The notes under the pieces: generated by a model
Seen by the model: the letters and a program-made list of their open reading frames with translations, nothing else
Told to the model about the DNA's origin: nothing
Databases searched by the model: none
Program-made: the position numbers and the translations under genes
NCBI RefSeq assembly: GCF_011762045.1
Contig: NZ_JAASQS010000001.1
Location: 521,868 to 585,867 of the forward strand
DNA: 64,000 bases
DNA from: Rhizomicrobium electricum
GTDB taxonomy: Bacteria; Pseudomonadota; Alphaproteobacteria; Micropepsales; Micropepsaceae
Direction of reading: 5' to 3'
Shown here: in pieces, positions 26,284 through 34,053 of the stretch
Position numbering within the stretch: the stretch's first letter is position 1
How the letters are laid out: each line of letters begins with the position of its first letter

Positions 26284-26475
26284 ATGGATGAATCCTACTC
26301 GTCGACTTTGAAGTCGATCGGCGCCATCGTTCTCACTCTCGCTCTGTTCCTCGGTGTCGGCTACTACGTGTACGAATCCCTGTTCGTACCGCCGGGCCCG
26401 GCGCAGACCGAAGATGTGGTGGCCACCGCCCCGGCCGCTCAGCCGGCCACGACCGACCAGAAGAACCCGTCATAG
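26284..26475 (+). CDS. Small single-pass membrane protein, unknown function
   Basis: 63 residues: MDESYSSTLKSIG, one transmembrane helix (AIVLTLALFLGVGYYVYESLF) and a Pro/Ala/Thr-rich tail (PPGPAQTEDVVATAPAAQPA). GGAG 6-7 nt upstream decides the ATG at 26284 over one four codons earlier. It converges on the spoVR gene, 28 bp away. The layout (one helix plus a flexible tail) resembles the 65-residue neighbour without sequence identity; the two may be an accessory membrane pair. Confidence 0.65.
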   Translation: MDESYSSTLKSIGAIVLTLALFLGVGYYVYESLFVPPGPAQTEDVVATAPAAQPATTDQKNPS

Positions 26476-26503
26476 CGTCTGGCGTAGGCGCGGCTTTGCC
26501 GCG

Positions 26504-27988
26504 TCAGTCTGCGACTTCCTCGAGCACGACGTCGTGGCCCCATAGACGCTCGATGTGCGCGACCACCTGATCCTTGGTGGCGTGCTGCAACGGGATGCCA
26601 CGATACATCTTGTGCTCGAGGAACAGCGTCCGGTCTCCCTTGAGATCAGCGTCGACGACCTGAATGTTGGGATCGGCGATCCCCGGATCGTATTGGCGCG
26701 CCAACAGGCTACGGACCTTGCGATAGCCCTGCTCGTCGTGAATGGCGCTGACGCGATAGGCGCCCTCGTCCGCCTTGTCGTAGAGCGAGAACAACCGGAA
26801 ATCGCGGATCAATTTCGGGCTCAGGAATTGCTCGATGAAGCTCTCGTCGCGGTAGTTCGCCCAGGCATCCTTCAGTGCCCCGACCCAATCACCCGAACCG
26901 GCAAAATCGGGAAACCAGTCCCGGTCCTCCGCCGTCGGAGCCTCGGCAATGCGGCGGATGTCGCTCATCATCGCAAAGCCGAGTGCATACGGGTTGAGGC
27001 CACCGAAACGGCGGTCGTCGAACTCCGGCTGGAATACCACCGAGGTGTGGCTGTGCAGGAACTCCAGCAGCGAGCCTTCCGAAATCAGCCCGCGGTCGTA
27101 CAAGATGTTCATGATGGTGTGGTGGACGAAGGTGGCACAGCCCTCGTTCATCACCTTGGTCTGGCGCTGCGGATAGAAATACTGCGCCATGTTGCGCACG
27201 ATACGCAGAATCTCGCGCTGCCAGCCGCGCAAGGTCGGTGAGTTCTTCTCGATGAAATAGAGAAGATTCTCCTCCGGCAGCTTGATCTCGCCGTCGAACT
27301 CGTCCTCGTCCACAAGCGTCGGCGGAGCGGCTGGCGGCTCGATCCCCGCGGGCAAAGTGCGCCAGAGATCGTTGTAGGCTTCTTCCTCGTAGGCGGCGCG
27401 GCGGCGGCGCTTTTCCAGCACGCGTTCGCGCGACGGCTTGGGCGGGCGGCGATAGCGGAAGACGCCCTGGTCCATCAGCGCGTGGGCGGCATCGAGCACC
27501 AGCTCGACCTCGTCGCGGCCATAACGCTCCTCGCAGGCGGAAATGTAGTGCTTTGCGAAAGCGAGATAATCGAGAATGCCCTCGGCGTTGGTCCACTGGC
27601 GGAACAAGTAGTTGTTCTTGAAGAAGTGATTATGGCCGAAGGCGGCGTGGGCCATGACGAGGGCTTGCATCGTCATGGTGTTCTCTTCGAGCAGGTACGA
27701 AATGCAGGGGCTCGAATTGATGACGATCTCATACGCCAGGGCGGAATAGCCGGCGCGATACATCGTGTCCTCGCGCGCAAACAGCTTGCCGAAGCTCCAG
27801 TGATGGTACATCAGCGGCATACCGAGCGAGGAATACGCGTCGAGCATCTGTTCCGACGAGATGATTTCCACCTGATTGGGATAGACGTCGAGCTTCAGAT
27901 CGTTGAGGGCGATTTCCTCGATCGCCTTGTAGGTGCGGTCGAGGGTCGCGAAATCCCATTCGGCTTCGGTGAAGAGGAGCCCGGTCAT
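26504..27988 (-). CDS. spoVR: SpoVR/YcgB family protein
   Basis: 494 residues, full length. Typical blocks are NQVEIISSEQMLDAYSSLGMPLMYHHWSFGKLF, the near-invariant NSSPCISYLLEENTMTMQALVMAHAAFGHNHFFKNNYLF, and NEGCATFVHHTIMNILYDRG. The family is found with PrkA and YeaH in most Proteobacteria, and with sporulation in Bacillus; in non-sporulating bacteria it belongs to stationary-phase or starvation responses. The start ATG overlaps the yeaH stop by one base (TGATG), so translation is coupled. It is the last gene of the prkA operon. Confidence 0.95.
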   Translation of the reverse strand: MTGLLFTEAEWDFATLDRTYKAIEEIALNDLKLDVYPNQVEIISSEQMLDAYSSLGMPLMYHHWSFGKLFAREDTMYRAGYSALAYEIVINSSPCISYLLEENTMTMQALVMAHAAFGHNHFFKNNYLFRQWTNAEGILDYLAFAKHYISACEERYGRDEVELVLDAAHALMDQGVFRYRRPPKPSRERVLEKRRRRAAYEEEAYNDLWRTLPAGIEPPAAPPTLVDEDEFDGEIKLPEENLLYFIEKNSPTLRGWQREILRIVRNMAQYFYPQRQTKVMNEGCATFVHHTIMNILYDRGLISEGSLLEFLHSHTSVVFQPEFDDRRFGGLNPYALGFAMMSDIRRIAEAPTAEDRDWFPDFAGSGDWVGALKDAWANYRDESFIEQFLSPKLIRDFRLFSLYDKADEGAYRVSAIHDEQGYRKVRSLLARQYDPGIADPNIQVVDADLKGDRTLFLEHKMYRGIPLQHATKDQVVAHIERLWGHDVVLEEVAD

Positions 27989-29292
27989 CACGCCTCCGCT
28001 TTCTTGAACAGCTCGCGGAAGACCGGGAATATGTCCGCCGGCTTGGAGATGCGCTTGGTGGCGAAGTTCGACCATTCCGCCGCAACCGTGCGATAGGCGC
28101 GCCAGAGCTCGGCGCCGGAATCCTCGGACGCGAACACTTCCATCTCGCGCTCGTCGAGAATTTCGATATAGGCATAGTACTGACAGAGAGGCATCACGTC
28201 CTCGTTGAGCATCTCGACGCAACGCCGCGCATCGCCGGACTGGGTGTAGCCATCGGAAGCCTGGGCTGCGTAGATGTTCCAGTCGGAGGTGGTGTAGCGC
28301 TCGCGCTGGATTTCCAGCATCTTGTCGAGCGCTGTCGAGACGATCGTGCCGCCGGACTGACGCGAATAGAAGAATTCCTGCTCGTCCACTTCCTGCGCAT
28401 CGTGCGTGTGACGGATGAAGACGATATCTACCTTTTTGTAACGACGGCGCAGGAACAGGTGCAGCAGCATGTAGAAGCGCTTGGCGAGATCCTTTTCGCG
28501 CTCGCCCATCGAACCCGACACGTCCATCAGGCAGAACATTACCGCCTGCGAGGTCGGCACCGGCTGCTCGGTGTAGGAATTGAAGCGCACGTCGACCGGA
28601 TCGATGAATCCGACCCATTTGCGCCGCGCGATCGCGTAGGCAAGCTTTTCCTTCAACGCGGAGATTTTCGCGCGCATCTCCTCGGTTTGTGGCTCGCGCT
28701 CGAGGGCGGCAAGATCGGCTTCCATCGCCTCGACCTCACGCAAGGAGGGGCGCCGCAGAGCGAGACGGCGGCCTTGCGCATTGCGCATGGTGCGCACCAG
28801 ATTGATCTGCGACGGCGATCCGGAGGTGGTTATACCCGCACGCTTCCACTGCTTGTTCTGAGTTTCCTTGAGCGTCGTGCGCACCAGATTGGGCAATTCG
28901 AGGTCCTCGAAAAAGATATCGAGCACCTCGTCCTCGTTCATGACGAATTCGAAATCGTCTTCGCCCTCGCCCGTGTCGGAGGCTTGCTTGCCCGAACCGC
29001 CGGAGCCGCCTTGCGGCTTCTTGATCTCATCACCAGGCAGGAACTCTTTGTTGCCCGGCAGCACGAAATCACGCTCGCCCGCTGCCTTCGGATCGAGCCG
29101 GAAGCGCGGCTCTCTGGTGCCCTGGGTGGACACCTTGATCTTGCGTTCCTTGCCGATATCCGCGACAGCGGAATCCTTGAGCGACTTCTGCACCGCGTCG
29201 CGAATTTGCTGACGCGCGCGGCGCAGGAAGCGCTGGCGGTTGGCGAGCGACTTGCCTTTCGGGTTCAGCCGCCGGTCGATGAAATACGTCAT
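27988..29292 (-). CDS. yeaH: YeaH family protein (DUF444, VWA-like)
   Basis: 434 residues. A basic N-terminus with FLRRARQQIRDAVQ, a low-complexity linker rich in Gly/Ser/Lys (KKPQGGSGGSGKQ), and a C-terminal von Willebrand A-like domain with the metal-site MDVSGSMGE and FIRHTHDAQEVDEQEFFYSRQSGGT. It partners with the PrkA kinase; its own activity is not established. The start overlaps the prkA stop by one base and the stop overlaps the spoVR start, so the three are a strictly coupled operon. Confidence 0.94.
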   Translation of the reverse strand: MTYFIDRRLNPKGKSLANRQRFLRRARQQIRDAVQKSLKDSAVADIGKERKIKVSTQGTREPRFRLDPKAAGERDFVLPGNKEFLPGDEIKKPQGGSGGSGKQASDTGEGEDDFEFVMNEDEVLDIFFEDLELPNLVRTTLKETQNKQWKRAGITTSGSPSQINLVRTMRNAQGRRLALRRPSLREVEAMEADLAALEREPQTEEMRAKISALKEKLAYAIARRKWVGFIDPVDVRFNSYTEQPVPTSQAVMFCLMDVSGSMGEREKDLAKRFYMLLHLFLRRRYKKVDIVFIRHTHDAQEVDEQEFFYSRQSGGTIVSTALDKMLEIQRERYTTSDWNIYAAQASDGYTQSGDARRCVEMLNEDVMPLCQYYAYIEILDEREMEVFASEDSGAELWRAYRTVAAEWSNFATKRISKPADIFPVFRELFKKAEA

Positions 29293-31235
29293 TAACCCGC
29301 CTTGTTCACCCGCATGTACCATTCCACCAACCGCCGGACCTGCCGAGCGGTATAGCCGCGGGCCAGCATGCGCTTGACGAATTCGTTGTGCTTGGTCTGG
29401 GTATCGGAATCTTTTTTCGACTCGAAGCTGATGACCGGCAGCAAGTCTTCCACCTGCGTGAACATCCGTTTTTCGATCACCGATCGGATCTTCTCGTACG
29501 CCGTCCACCCCGGATTCATACCGTCATGGGTGGCGCGGTAGCGCAGCGAAAATTTGACCACCTCGTTACGGAAGTCCTTGGGATTGGCGATGCCTGCCGG
29601 CTTTTCGATCTTGCTGAGCTCGTTGTCGAGCGCATTGCGGTCCAAGAGCTGGCCGGTATCGGCGTCCTTGAAGTCCTGGTCCTCAATCCAGGCGTCGGCA
29701 TAAGCAATGTAGCGATCGAACAGGTTCTGGCCATACTCGCCATAGCTTTCGAGGTACGCCTTCTGGATTTCCTTGCCGATGAACTCTGCATAACGCGGCG
29801 CCAGATCCGCCTTGATGAATTCGAGATATTTCTTCTCGGTGTCGTCAGCATATTGTTCGCGACGGATCGACTGTTCCAACACGTACATCAGGTGCACCGG
29901 ATCGGCTGCCACCTCGGTGACGTCGTAGTTAAAGGTCTCCGACAGCGACTTATAGGCAAAGCGGGTGGAAATGCCCGTCATGCCCTCGTCGATGCCGGCC
30001 TGATCCTTGTACTCCTGCAGCGTCTTGGCCTTGGGATCGGTGTCCTTCAGCTTCTCGCCGTCGTAGACCCGCATCTTGGAGACGATGTTCGAATTCTCGT
30101 GCTCCTTGAGCCTGGTCATGACGCAGAACTTGGCGAGCATCTCCAGCGTCTCTGGCGCACAGGGTGAATTTGAAAGTTCCGACCCCTTGAGCAGCTTCTT
30201 ATAGATCTGCGTTTCCTCATGCACGCGCAGGCAATACGGCACGGTGATGACGCAGATGCGGTCGAGGAAAGCCTCGTTGTTGCGGTTGGCCTTGAACACC
30301 GTCCATTCGGCTTCGTTCGAATGCGCCAGGATCACGCCGGCGAACGGAATGGGGCCGAGCGTTTCGGTGCCGACGTAGTTGCCTTCCTGCGTCGCGGTCA
30401 ACAGCGGGTGCAGCACCTTGATCGGCGCCTTGAACATTTCGACGAATTCGAGCAGCCCCTGGTTGGCGCGGCAAAGACCGCCCGAGAACGAATAGGCGTC
30501 GGGATCGTTCTGGCTGTAGTGCTCGAGCTTGCGGATGTCGACCTTGCCGGCCAGCGAAGAGATATCCTGATTGTTTTCGTCGCCCGGTTCGGTCTTCGCC
30601 ACCGCAATCTGCCGGAGCTTCGACGGATACATGCGGACGACTTCGAACTTGGAGATATCACCGCCGAACTCGTCGAGGCGCTTAACCGCCCAGGGGCTCA
30701 TGATGCCACCGAGGCGGTGCTTTTCGATGCCGTACTTCTCTTCAAGCAGCGTCATCAATTCCGCAGATCGGAACAGGCCGAGCGGGGATTCGAAAACCGG
30801 GCTGATTTCGTCGCCGGCCTTGAGGACGTAGATGGGGTTTTTCTCCATCAAGTCTTTGAGGCGTTCGGCGAGCGAGCTTTTGCCGCCACCCACCGGGCCA
30901 AGCAAATAGAGAATCTGACGCTTTTCTTCGAGGCCTTGGGCTGCGTGCTTGAAGTAGCCGACGATGCGCTCAATGGTATCTTCCATGCCGAAGAAGCCAT
31001 CGAAGGCCTTGTAGATCTTGATGGTGCGGTTGAAGAACAGCCGGCCCAGGCGTGAATCCTGCGCGGTATCCACGAGTTCCGGCTCACCGATCGCCTCGAC
31101 CATGCGCTCGGCCGGCGTCGCATAAAGCATTTTGTCGTCACGCGCCGCGAGCAACCAGTCGCGCAGCGACATGGTCTCGAAACGTTCGCGCGCATAGTCG
31201 CGCGTAAAGATGTCGAAGACATCGAGAGTACCCAT
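29292..31235 (-). CDS. prkA: PrkA family serine protein kinase (YeaG-like)
   Basis: 647 residues. An AAA+ ATPase-like domain with Walker A LGPVGGGKSS at about residue 110 is followed by the kinase-like PrkA C-terminal domain (from about 400). In enteric bacteria the orthologue (YeaG) acts in nitrogen starvation and stationary phase. It heads the prkA-yeaH-spoVR operon. Upstream lies an unusually long gap with a near-perfect 19-bp inverted repeat centred 37 bp from the start (31263-31281) and a second palindrome at 31332-31346, both candidates for control. No clear sigma-54 promoter is visible. Confidence 0.95.
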   Translation of the reverse strand: MGTLDVFDIFTRDYARERFETMSLRDWLLAARDDKMLYATPAERMVEAIGEPELVDTAQDSRLGRLFFNRTIKIYKAFDGFFGMEDTIERIVGYFKHAAQGLEEKRQILYLLGPVGGGKSSLAERLKDLMEKNPIYVLKAGDEISPVFESPLGLFRSAELMTLLEEKYGIEKHRLGGIMSPWAVKRLDEFGGDISKFEVVRMYPSKLRQIAVAKTEPGDENNQDISSLAGKVDIRKLEHYSQNDPDAYSFSGGLCRANQGLLEFVEMFKAPIKVLHPLLTATQEGNYVGTETLGPIPFAGVILAHSNEAEWTVFKANRNNEAFLDRICVITVPYCLRVHEETQIYKKLLKGSELSNSPCAPETLEMLAKFCVMTRLKEHENSNIVSKMRVYDGEKLKDTDPKAKTLQEYKDQAGIDEGMTGISTRFAYKSLSETFNYDVTEVAADPVHLMYVLEQSIRREQYADDTEKKYLEFIKADLAPRYAEFIGKEIQKAYLESYGEYGQNLFDRYIAYADAWIEDQDFKDADTGQLLDRNALDNELSKIEKPAGIANPKDFRNEVVKFSLRYRATHDGMNPGWTAYEKIRSVIEKRMFTQVEDLLPVISFESKKDSDTQTKHNEFVKRMLARGYTARQVRRLVEWYMRVNKAG

Positions 31236-31262
31236 CGAAACTCCGTTCCTTCCGCGACGCCC

Positions 31263-31281
31263 TCACGACAGACTGTCATGA
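31263..31281. promoter_or_regulatory. Inverted repeat before prkA
   Basis: TCACGACAG-A-CTGTCATGA has one mismatch across 9-bp arms and lies 28-46 bp upstream of the prkA ATG, overlapping the likely promoter or leader. Confidence 0.4.
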
Positions 31282-31331
31282 GCCCAGAGGCGTCACGAAT
31301 GTTTGTAAGCCAATGCGATTATTCCCCCGAT

Positions 31332-31346
31332 TTGGAATTGTTCCAA
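31332..31346. promoter_or_regulatory. Perfect palindrome TTGGAA-N3-TTCCAA
   Basis: A 15-bp perfect palindrome about 100 bp upstream of prkA. The binder is unknown. Confidence 0.35.
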
Positions 31347-31807
31347 GGGCCCAACCGCCGTGATTGCATGCCTTTCATGTTTGCTCTGTTACACATACTT
31401 TTCCTGTCGCCATCGAACGCGCGTGCGCTCGGCAGCGTTGAAACGCTTCATTCCCCTCGACTGTCGCCGCACACGTAAACGCGTCCGCGGTGTGCATGGT
31501 CCCATTGGGACGACGGCGATTGAAACAAGTGTAACGTGATTTGCTCTCGTTCCAAATACACATTGCGCGGATTGTCGAACGCGCGTCACTCTTGAGACAC
31601 GCGCCTTCCGTATGGGAAAAATTGGAGCGATGTGCACATTCGCGCAGCAATATCAGCGTTAAAATGCTGTGCGGCCAGCGCAGAACGCGGTCTTCCCGTT
31701 ACACAGGAAACAATCGTTCATTTTCGCACCAGCATCCGGCGCAACACCGGCAAAAAAATTTTTCGAGGTGCTTGCGGGGCCCGCGCGATCGCGCAAAGCT
31801 TCTGACT

Positions 31808-32359
31808 ATGAGTAATCTTGCGCTACAGATCCGGCAGGCACGGCTCGACGACGCCGCCGATGTCGCGCAAGTCTATATCGACTCCTGGCACGATACTTAT
31901 CCTGGGGTATTGCCGAGCGCGCTCTTGCGCGCCATGACCCCACGGGGACAAACCTCGCGATGGGAAGCGGCGATCCGAACGCAAACACGCGAAACGGTAT
32001 TGGTGGCCGACAGCCGCCAGGGCATCATCGGCATGGCGAGCCTGGGACCGGCGCGCGACAGCGAACTGGGGTTCGACAGCGAGGTCTATACCCTTTACGT
32101 CGACCCGGCCTATTTCGGTATGGGTGTCGGACGCGCGCTGCTCAAAAGCGCTTTTACGCGTCTGCGCCAGAGCGGCTATTCCAGTTGCGTGATCTGGGCG
32201 CACGCACGGAACCACGCGCGCTTTTTTTATGAAGCCATGGGAGGGCGTCTGATCGCCGAACGCACCGCCAAGCTGATGGGCGAGCCGTGCCCCGAAGTGG
32301 CATTCGGCTGGAGAGTCCTGGCGCTGGCCGAGCGAACCGCGGAACGTCCGACATCGTAG
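31808..32359 (+). CDS. GNAT family N-acetyltransferase
   Basis: 183 residues with the GNAT fold: acceptor-side IRQARLDDAADVAQVYIDSWHDTYPG near the N-terminus and the acetyl-CoA pyrophosphate loop VDPAYFGMGVGRALLKSAFTRL (a Q/RxxGxG/A variant, GMGVGRA) in the middle. The C-terminal RFFYEAMGGRLIAERTAKLMG is typical of small-molecule acetyltransferases. The ATG at 31808 has little ribosome-binding site but begins the conserved fold. A shared bidirectional terminator follows. Substrate unknown. Confidence 0.85.
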   Translation: MSNLALQIRQARLDDAADVAQVYIDSWHDTYPGVLPSALLRAMTPRGQTSRWEAAIRTQTRETVLVADSRQGIIGMASLGPARDSELGFDSEVYTLYVDPAYFGMGVGRALLKSAFTRLRQSGYSSCVIWAHARNHARFFYEAMGGRLIAERTAKLMGEPCPEVAFGWRVLALAERTAERPTS

Positions 32360-32380
32360 GGATCAGTCGCTAGCAAAAGG

Positions 32381-32413
32381 AAAGCGGCGTCCTTGGAAAA
32401 GGAACGCCGCTTT
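32381..32413. terminator. Bidirectional rho-independent terminator
   Basis: AAAGCGGCGT (32381-32390) and ACGCCGCTTT (32404-32413) form a perfect 10-bp stem with a 13-nt loop between the convergent GNAT gene and the TonB-C-like gene. A and T residues flank it on each side. Confidence 0.75.
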
Positions 32414-32435
32414 GTCCTTGCGCGGAAACCGCCGT

Positions 32436-32741
32436 TCACGAATTGGGCGTGAACTTCACCGGAACCTTGATCGAGCCGGTACGGCTGCCAACCGGCAGTG
32501 CCTCGGCGACGCACATCGCCGCCTTGTCAAAGCCAGCTGCTGGTGACGGCGCTTCTAAAACCTTGCAATCGTTCAGCTTGCCATCGGCAGCATTACATTC
32601 GAGCATCACGGAGGCACCGGTCTTCGTATTCGCATATTTGCTGGCGCAGGCCGCGAACTGCTCCGCCAAGCTGCCCGCCGACGCACCTGCCGTCAAAACC
32701 AAGGCCGCCGCCGCAGCGAAAGCTGCATTCATCGTTCTCAC
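32436..32741 (-). CDS. Small exported protein with TonB C-terminal-like domain
   Basis: 101 residues. A signal peptide MRTMNAAFAAAAALVLTAGASA is followed by about 78 residues resembling a TonB C-terminal domain: SVMLECNAADGKLNDCKVLEAPSPAAGFDKAAMCVAEALPVG and a closing TGSIKVPVKFTPNS. It has no transmembrane anchor or proline-rich spacer, so it cannot be a normal energy-transducing TonB. Two cysteines flank the core turn (LECN, NDCK). It may bind partner periplasmic segments or be a decayed TonB paralogue. Confidence 0.72.
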   Translation of the reverse strand: MRTMNAAFAAAAALVLTAGASAGSLAEQFAACASKYANTKTGASVMLECNAADGKLNDCKVLEAPSPAAGFDKAAMCVAEALPVGSRTGSIKVPVKFTPNS

Positions 32742-32932
32742 TGGAACACCCCTTTTGGTTTTCTACCTGTACTGGTACCGGTATCACGTCCCGGTCCGGG
32801 GGGAAGTAGCGCTGTCGCTCTTAACGGCAACTTGCTCAAAAAAGGTTCAAGTGTGGCGGTTTCTCTAGTGGTGAACAAAACCAAAAAGACTTCCGTCGCA
32901 TTTGCAAAATCCGCGACAAACCTGGGCTCGTT

Positions 32933-32977
32933 ACGGTTGTAAACCGTCACTCCTGCCCGAATGCGGGGATTTTTTTT
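32933..32977 (+). terminator. Plus-strand terminator with no gene in front
   Basis: A hairpin ACGGTT-GTA-AACCGT (32933-32947) and a second, CCCG-AATG-CGGG (32956-32967), are followed by eight T residues (32970-32977). Neighbouring genes on both sides run leftwards, so this terminator faces an untranslated plus-strand region of about 190 bp. It may end a small RNA. Confidence 0.45.
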
Positions 32978-32985
32978 GAGGGAAG

Positions 32986-33522
32986 TCAGTCCGGGCCGCG
33001 CAAGTCGCGAGGTCGGACGAAGTTAAGCAACTCGCCATCGCCGCGCTCGACCGCACTCCACATCTCGACGTCGAATTCCAGAATCGCGACGGCGGCCGTG
33101 GGGTACTCAGCCCCAAGTAGCTGGTGCAGCTTGCGCGTCTTGGTATCGCCCGGTGGCCGCGCCAGTTTCTTGACCGCCTCCTCAAGCCCCGGATTATGGC
33201 CGATCAGCAACAGCGTATCGGCCTTGTCGCGTACCTGGCGCACTAGGTTCACGATGGTCAGCCAGCGCGCCAGATAGAGCTCGGGAAGGTGGCGCACGAT
33301 GGGGGTCACAAACAGCTGAGGCAGAACGAGATCGAGCGTCTCGCGCGTACGCTGGGCTGGCGAACACAGCACCAATTCAGGAAGGAGAGCTTCTTCTTTG
33401 AGAAACTGCCCCATGCGAATGGCATCGGAACGGCCGCGATCGGCCAGCCGCCGGTCGCGATCATCCAGGTCCGGAGAGGCCGGAACGGCCTTGGCATGAC
33501 GCAGTAAAATAAGACGTTTCAC
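32986..33522 (-). CDS. sixA: SixA-type histidine phosphatase family protein
   Basis: 178 residues with the RHG phosphatase signature LILLRHAKA at the N-terminus and the second catalytic His in LLIGHNPGLEE. SixA removes phosphate from phosphohistidine proteins such as ArcB-type HPt domains or PTS proteins; related members act on small molecules. The start is GTG at 33522, overlapping the upstream terB-like stop by 4 nt (GTGA). That coupling suggests the two proteins work together. No HPt partner lies adjacent; chpT is far away at 50 kb. Confidence 0.88.
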   Translation of the reverse strand: MKRLILLRHAKAVPASPDLDDRDRRLADRGRSDAIRMGQFLKEEALLPELVLCSPAQRTRETLDLVLPQLFVTPIVRHLPELYLARWLTIVNLVRQVRDKADTLLLIGHNPGLEEAVKKLARPPGDTKTRKLHQLLGAEYPTAAVAILEFDVEMWSAVERGDGELLNFVRPRDLRGPD

Positions 33523-33941
33523 GATACCTGATACCGGGCGCGCGCACCGCGTTCGAGTGCGGCGGCCACCAATTTGTCGAGCCCCAAGGCGCGGCGCAGC
33601 GTCTCGATCACCCGAATCTCTTCCAGCGCGACGCGGTGGTCGCTGAGCGCCAGCTCGAGAGCGACCCAATACGCGGTTTCGCGCAACGGCTCCGACAGGG
33701 CTTGGGTCACCAAGCCGAGAAGCGCCGTCAGCCCTTCCGGCTCCTGCAGAATGGCCGAACAGTCCTCGATCGTCGCACTCAGCCGATCCGGATCGAATTC
33801 CCTGAAGGCCGGCAGGCGGCGGGTCAGGTCGCGGATTGATTCGATCTCCCGCTCGTTCATCGCTCCGTCAGCGGCGGAGACGACAACCATGATGTAAATA
33901 AGCGCGGTATGGGAGCTGATCGTGTTCATGACAGGAACCAT
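33519..33941 (-). CDS. TerB-like protein (tellurite-resistance/COG3793 family)
   Basis: About 140 residues, all helical. The TerB core is ALIYIMVVVSAADGAMNEREIESIRDLTRRLPAF, with the acidic D-x-x-M-x-x-x-E metal-binding pattern, and a second half EPLRETAYWVALELALSDHRVALEEIRVIETLRRALGLD. The start is uncertain among Met codons at 33941 and 33929. It overlaps sixA, so both are co-translated. TerB proteins bind metals and occur in stress modules; an isolated copy with a phosphohistidine phosphatase is not a combination I know. Confidence 0.8.
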   Translation of the reverse strand: MVPVMNTISSHTALIYIMVVVSAADGAMNEREIESIRDLTRRLPAFREFDPDRLSATIEDCSAILQEPEGLTALLGLVTQALSEPLRETAYWVALELALSDHRVALEEIRVIETLRRALGLDKLVAAALERGARARYQVS

Positions 33942-34053
33942 GGCCAATTTCAGGGGAGTGTTTACGGGAACTTGACCCACCCCGGCAAGGCTCGCATGGT
34001 TCTCGTCCCATCCACACCTCGGAAGAGCTTCGCATTAGGGCGGTTTTGGACTG

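Larger units (their letters stand above)
31236..31807. other. Long intergenic region upstream of prkA and a GNAT gene
   Basis: About 570 bp between two divergent genes with lower GC than the neighbours and no credible coding frame. It holds the prkA-proximal inverted repeat (31263-31281), the palindrome TTGGAA-TTG-TTCCAA (31332-31346) and an A7T5 run (about 31753) near the GNAT start. A small RNA is possible but no terminator is seen. Confidence 0.6.

Noticed and set aside
26504..28618. Single 704-residue protein covering spoVR and part of the upstream gene
   Set aside because: The upstream part is an out-of-frame reading of yeaH; the SpoVR start at 27988 is coupled to the yeaH stop codon.
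31236..31331. Sigma-54 or EcfG promoter in front of prkA
   Set aside because: I found no GG-N10-GC element, and the GGAAC present lacks a CGTT at the right spacing.
33981..34053. SAM-II riboswitch before metZ
   Set aside because: I looked for the conserved GATTT and ACGTTAAA-type elements expected in alphaproteobacterial met leaders and saw neither.
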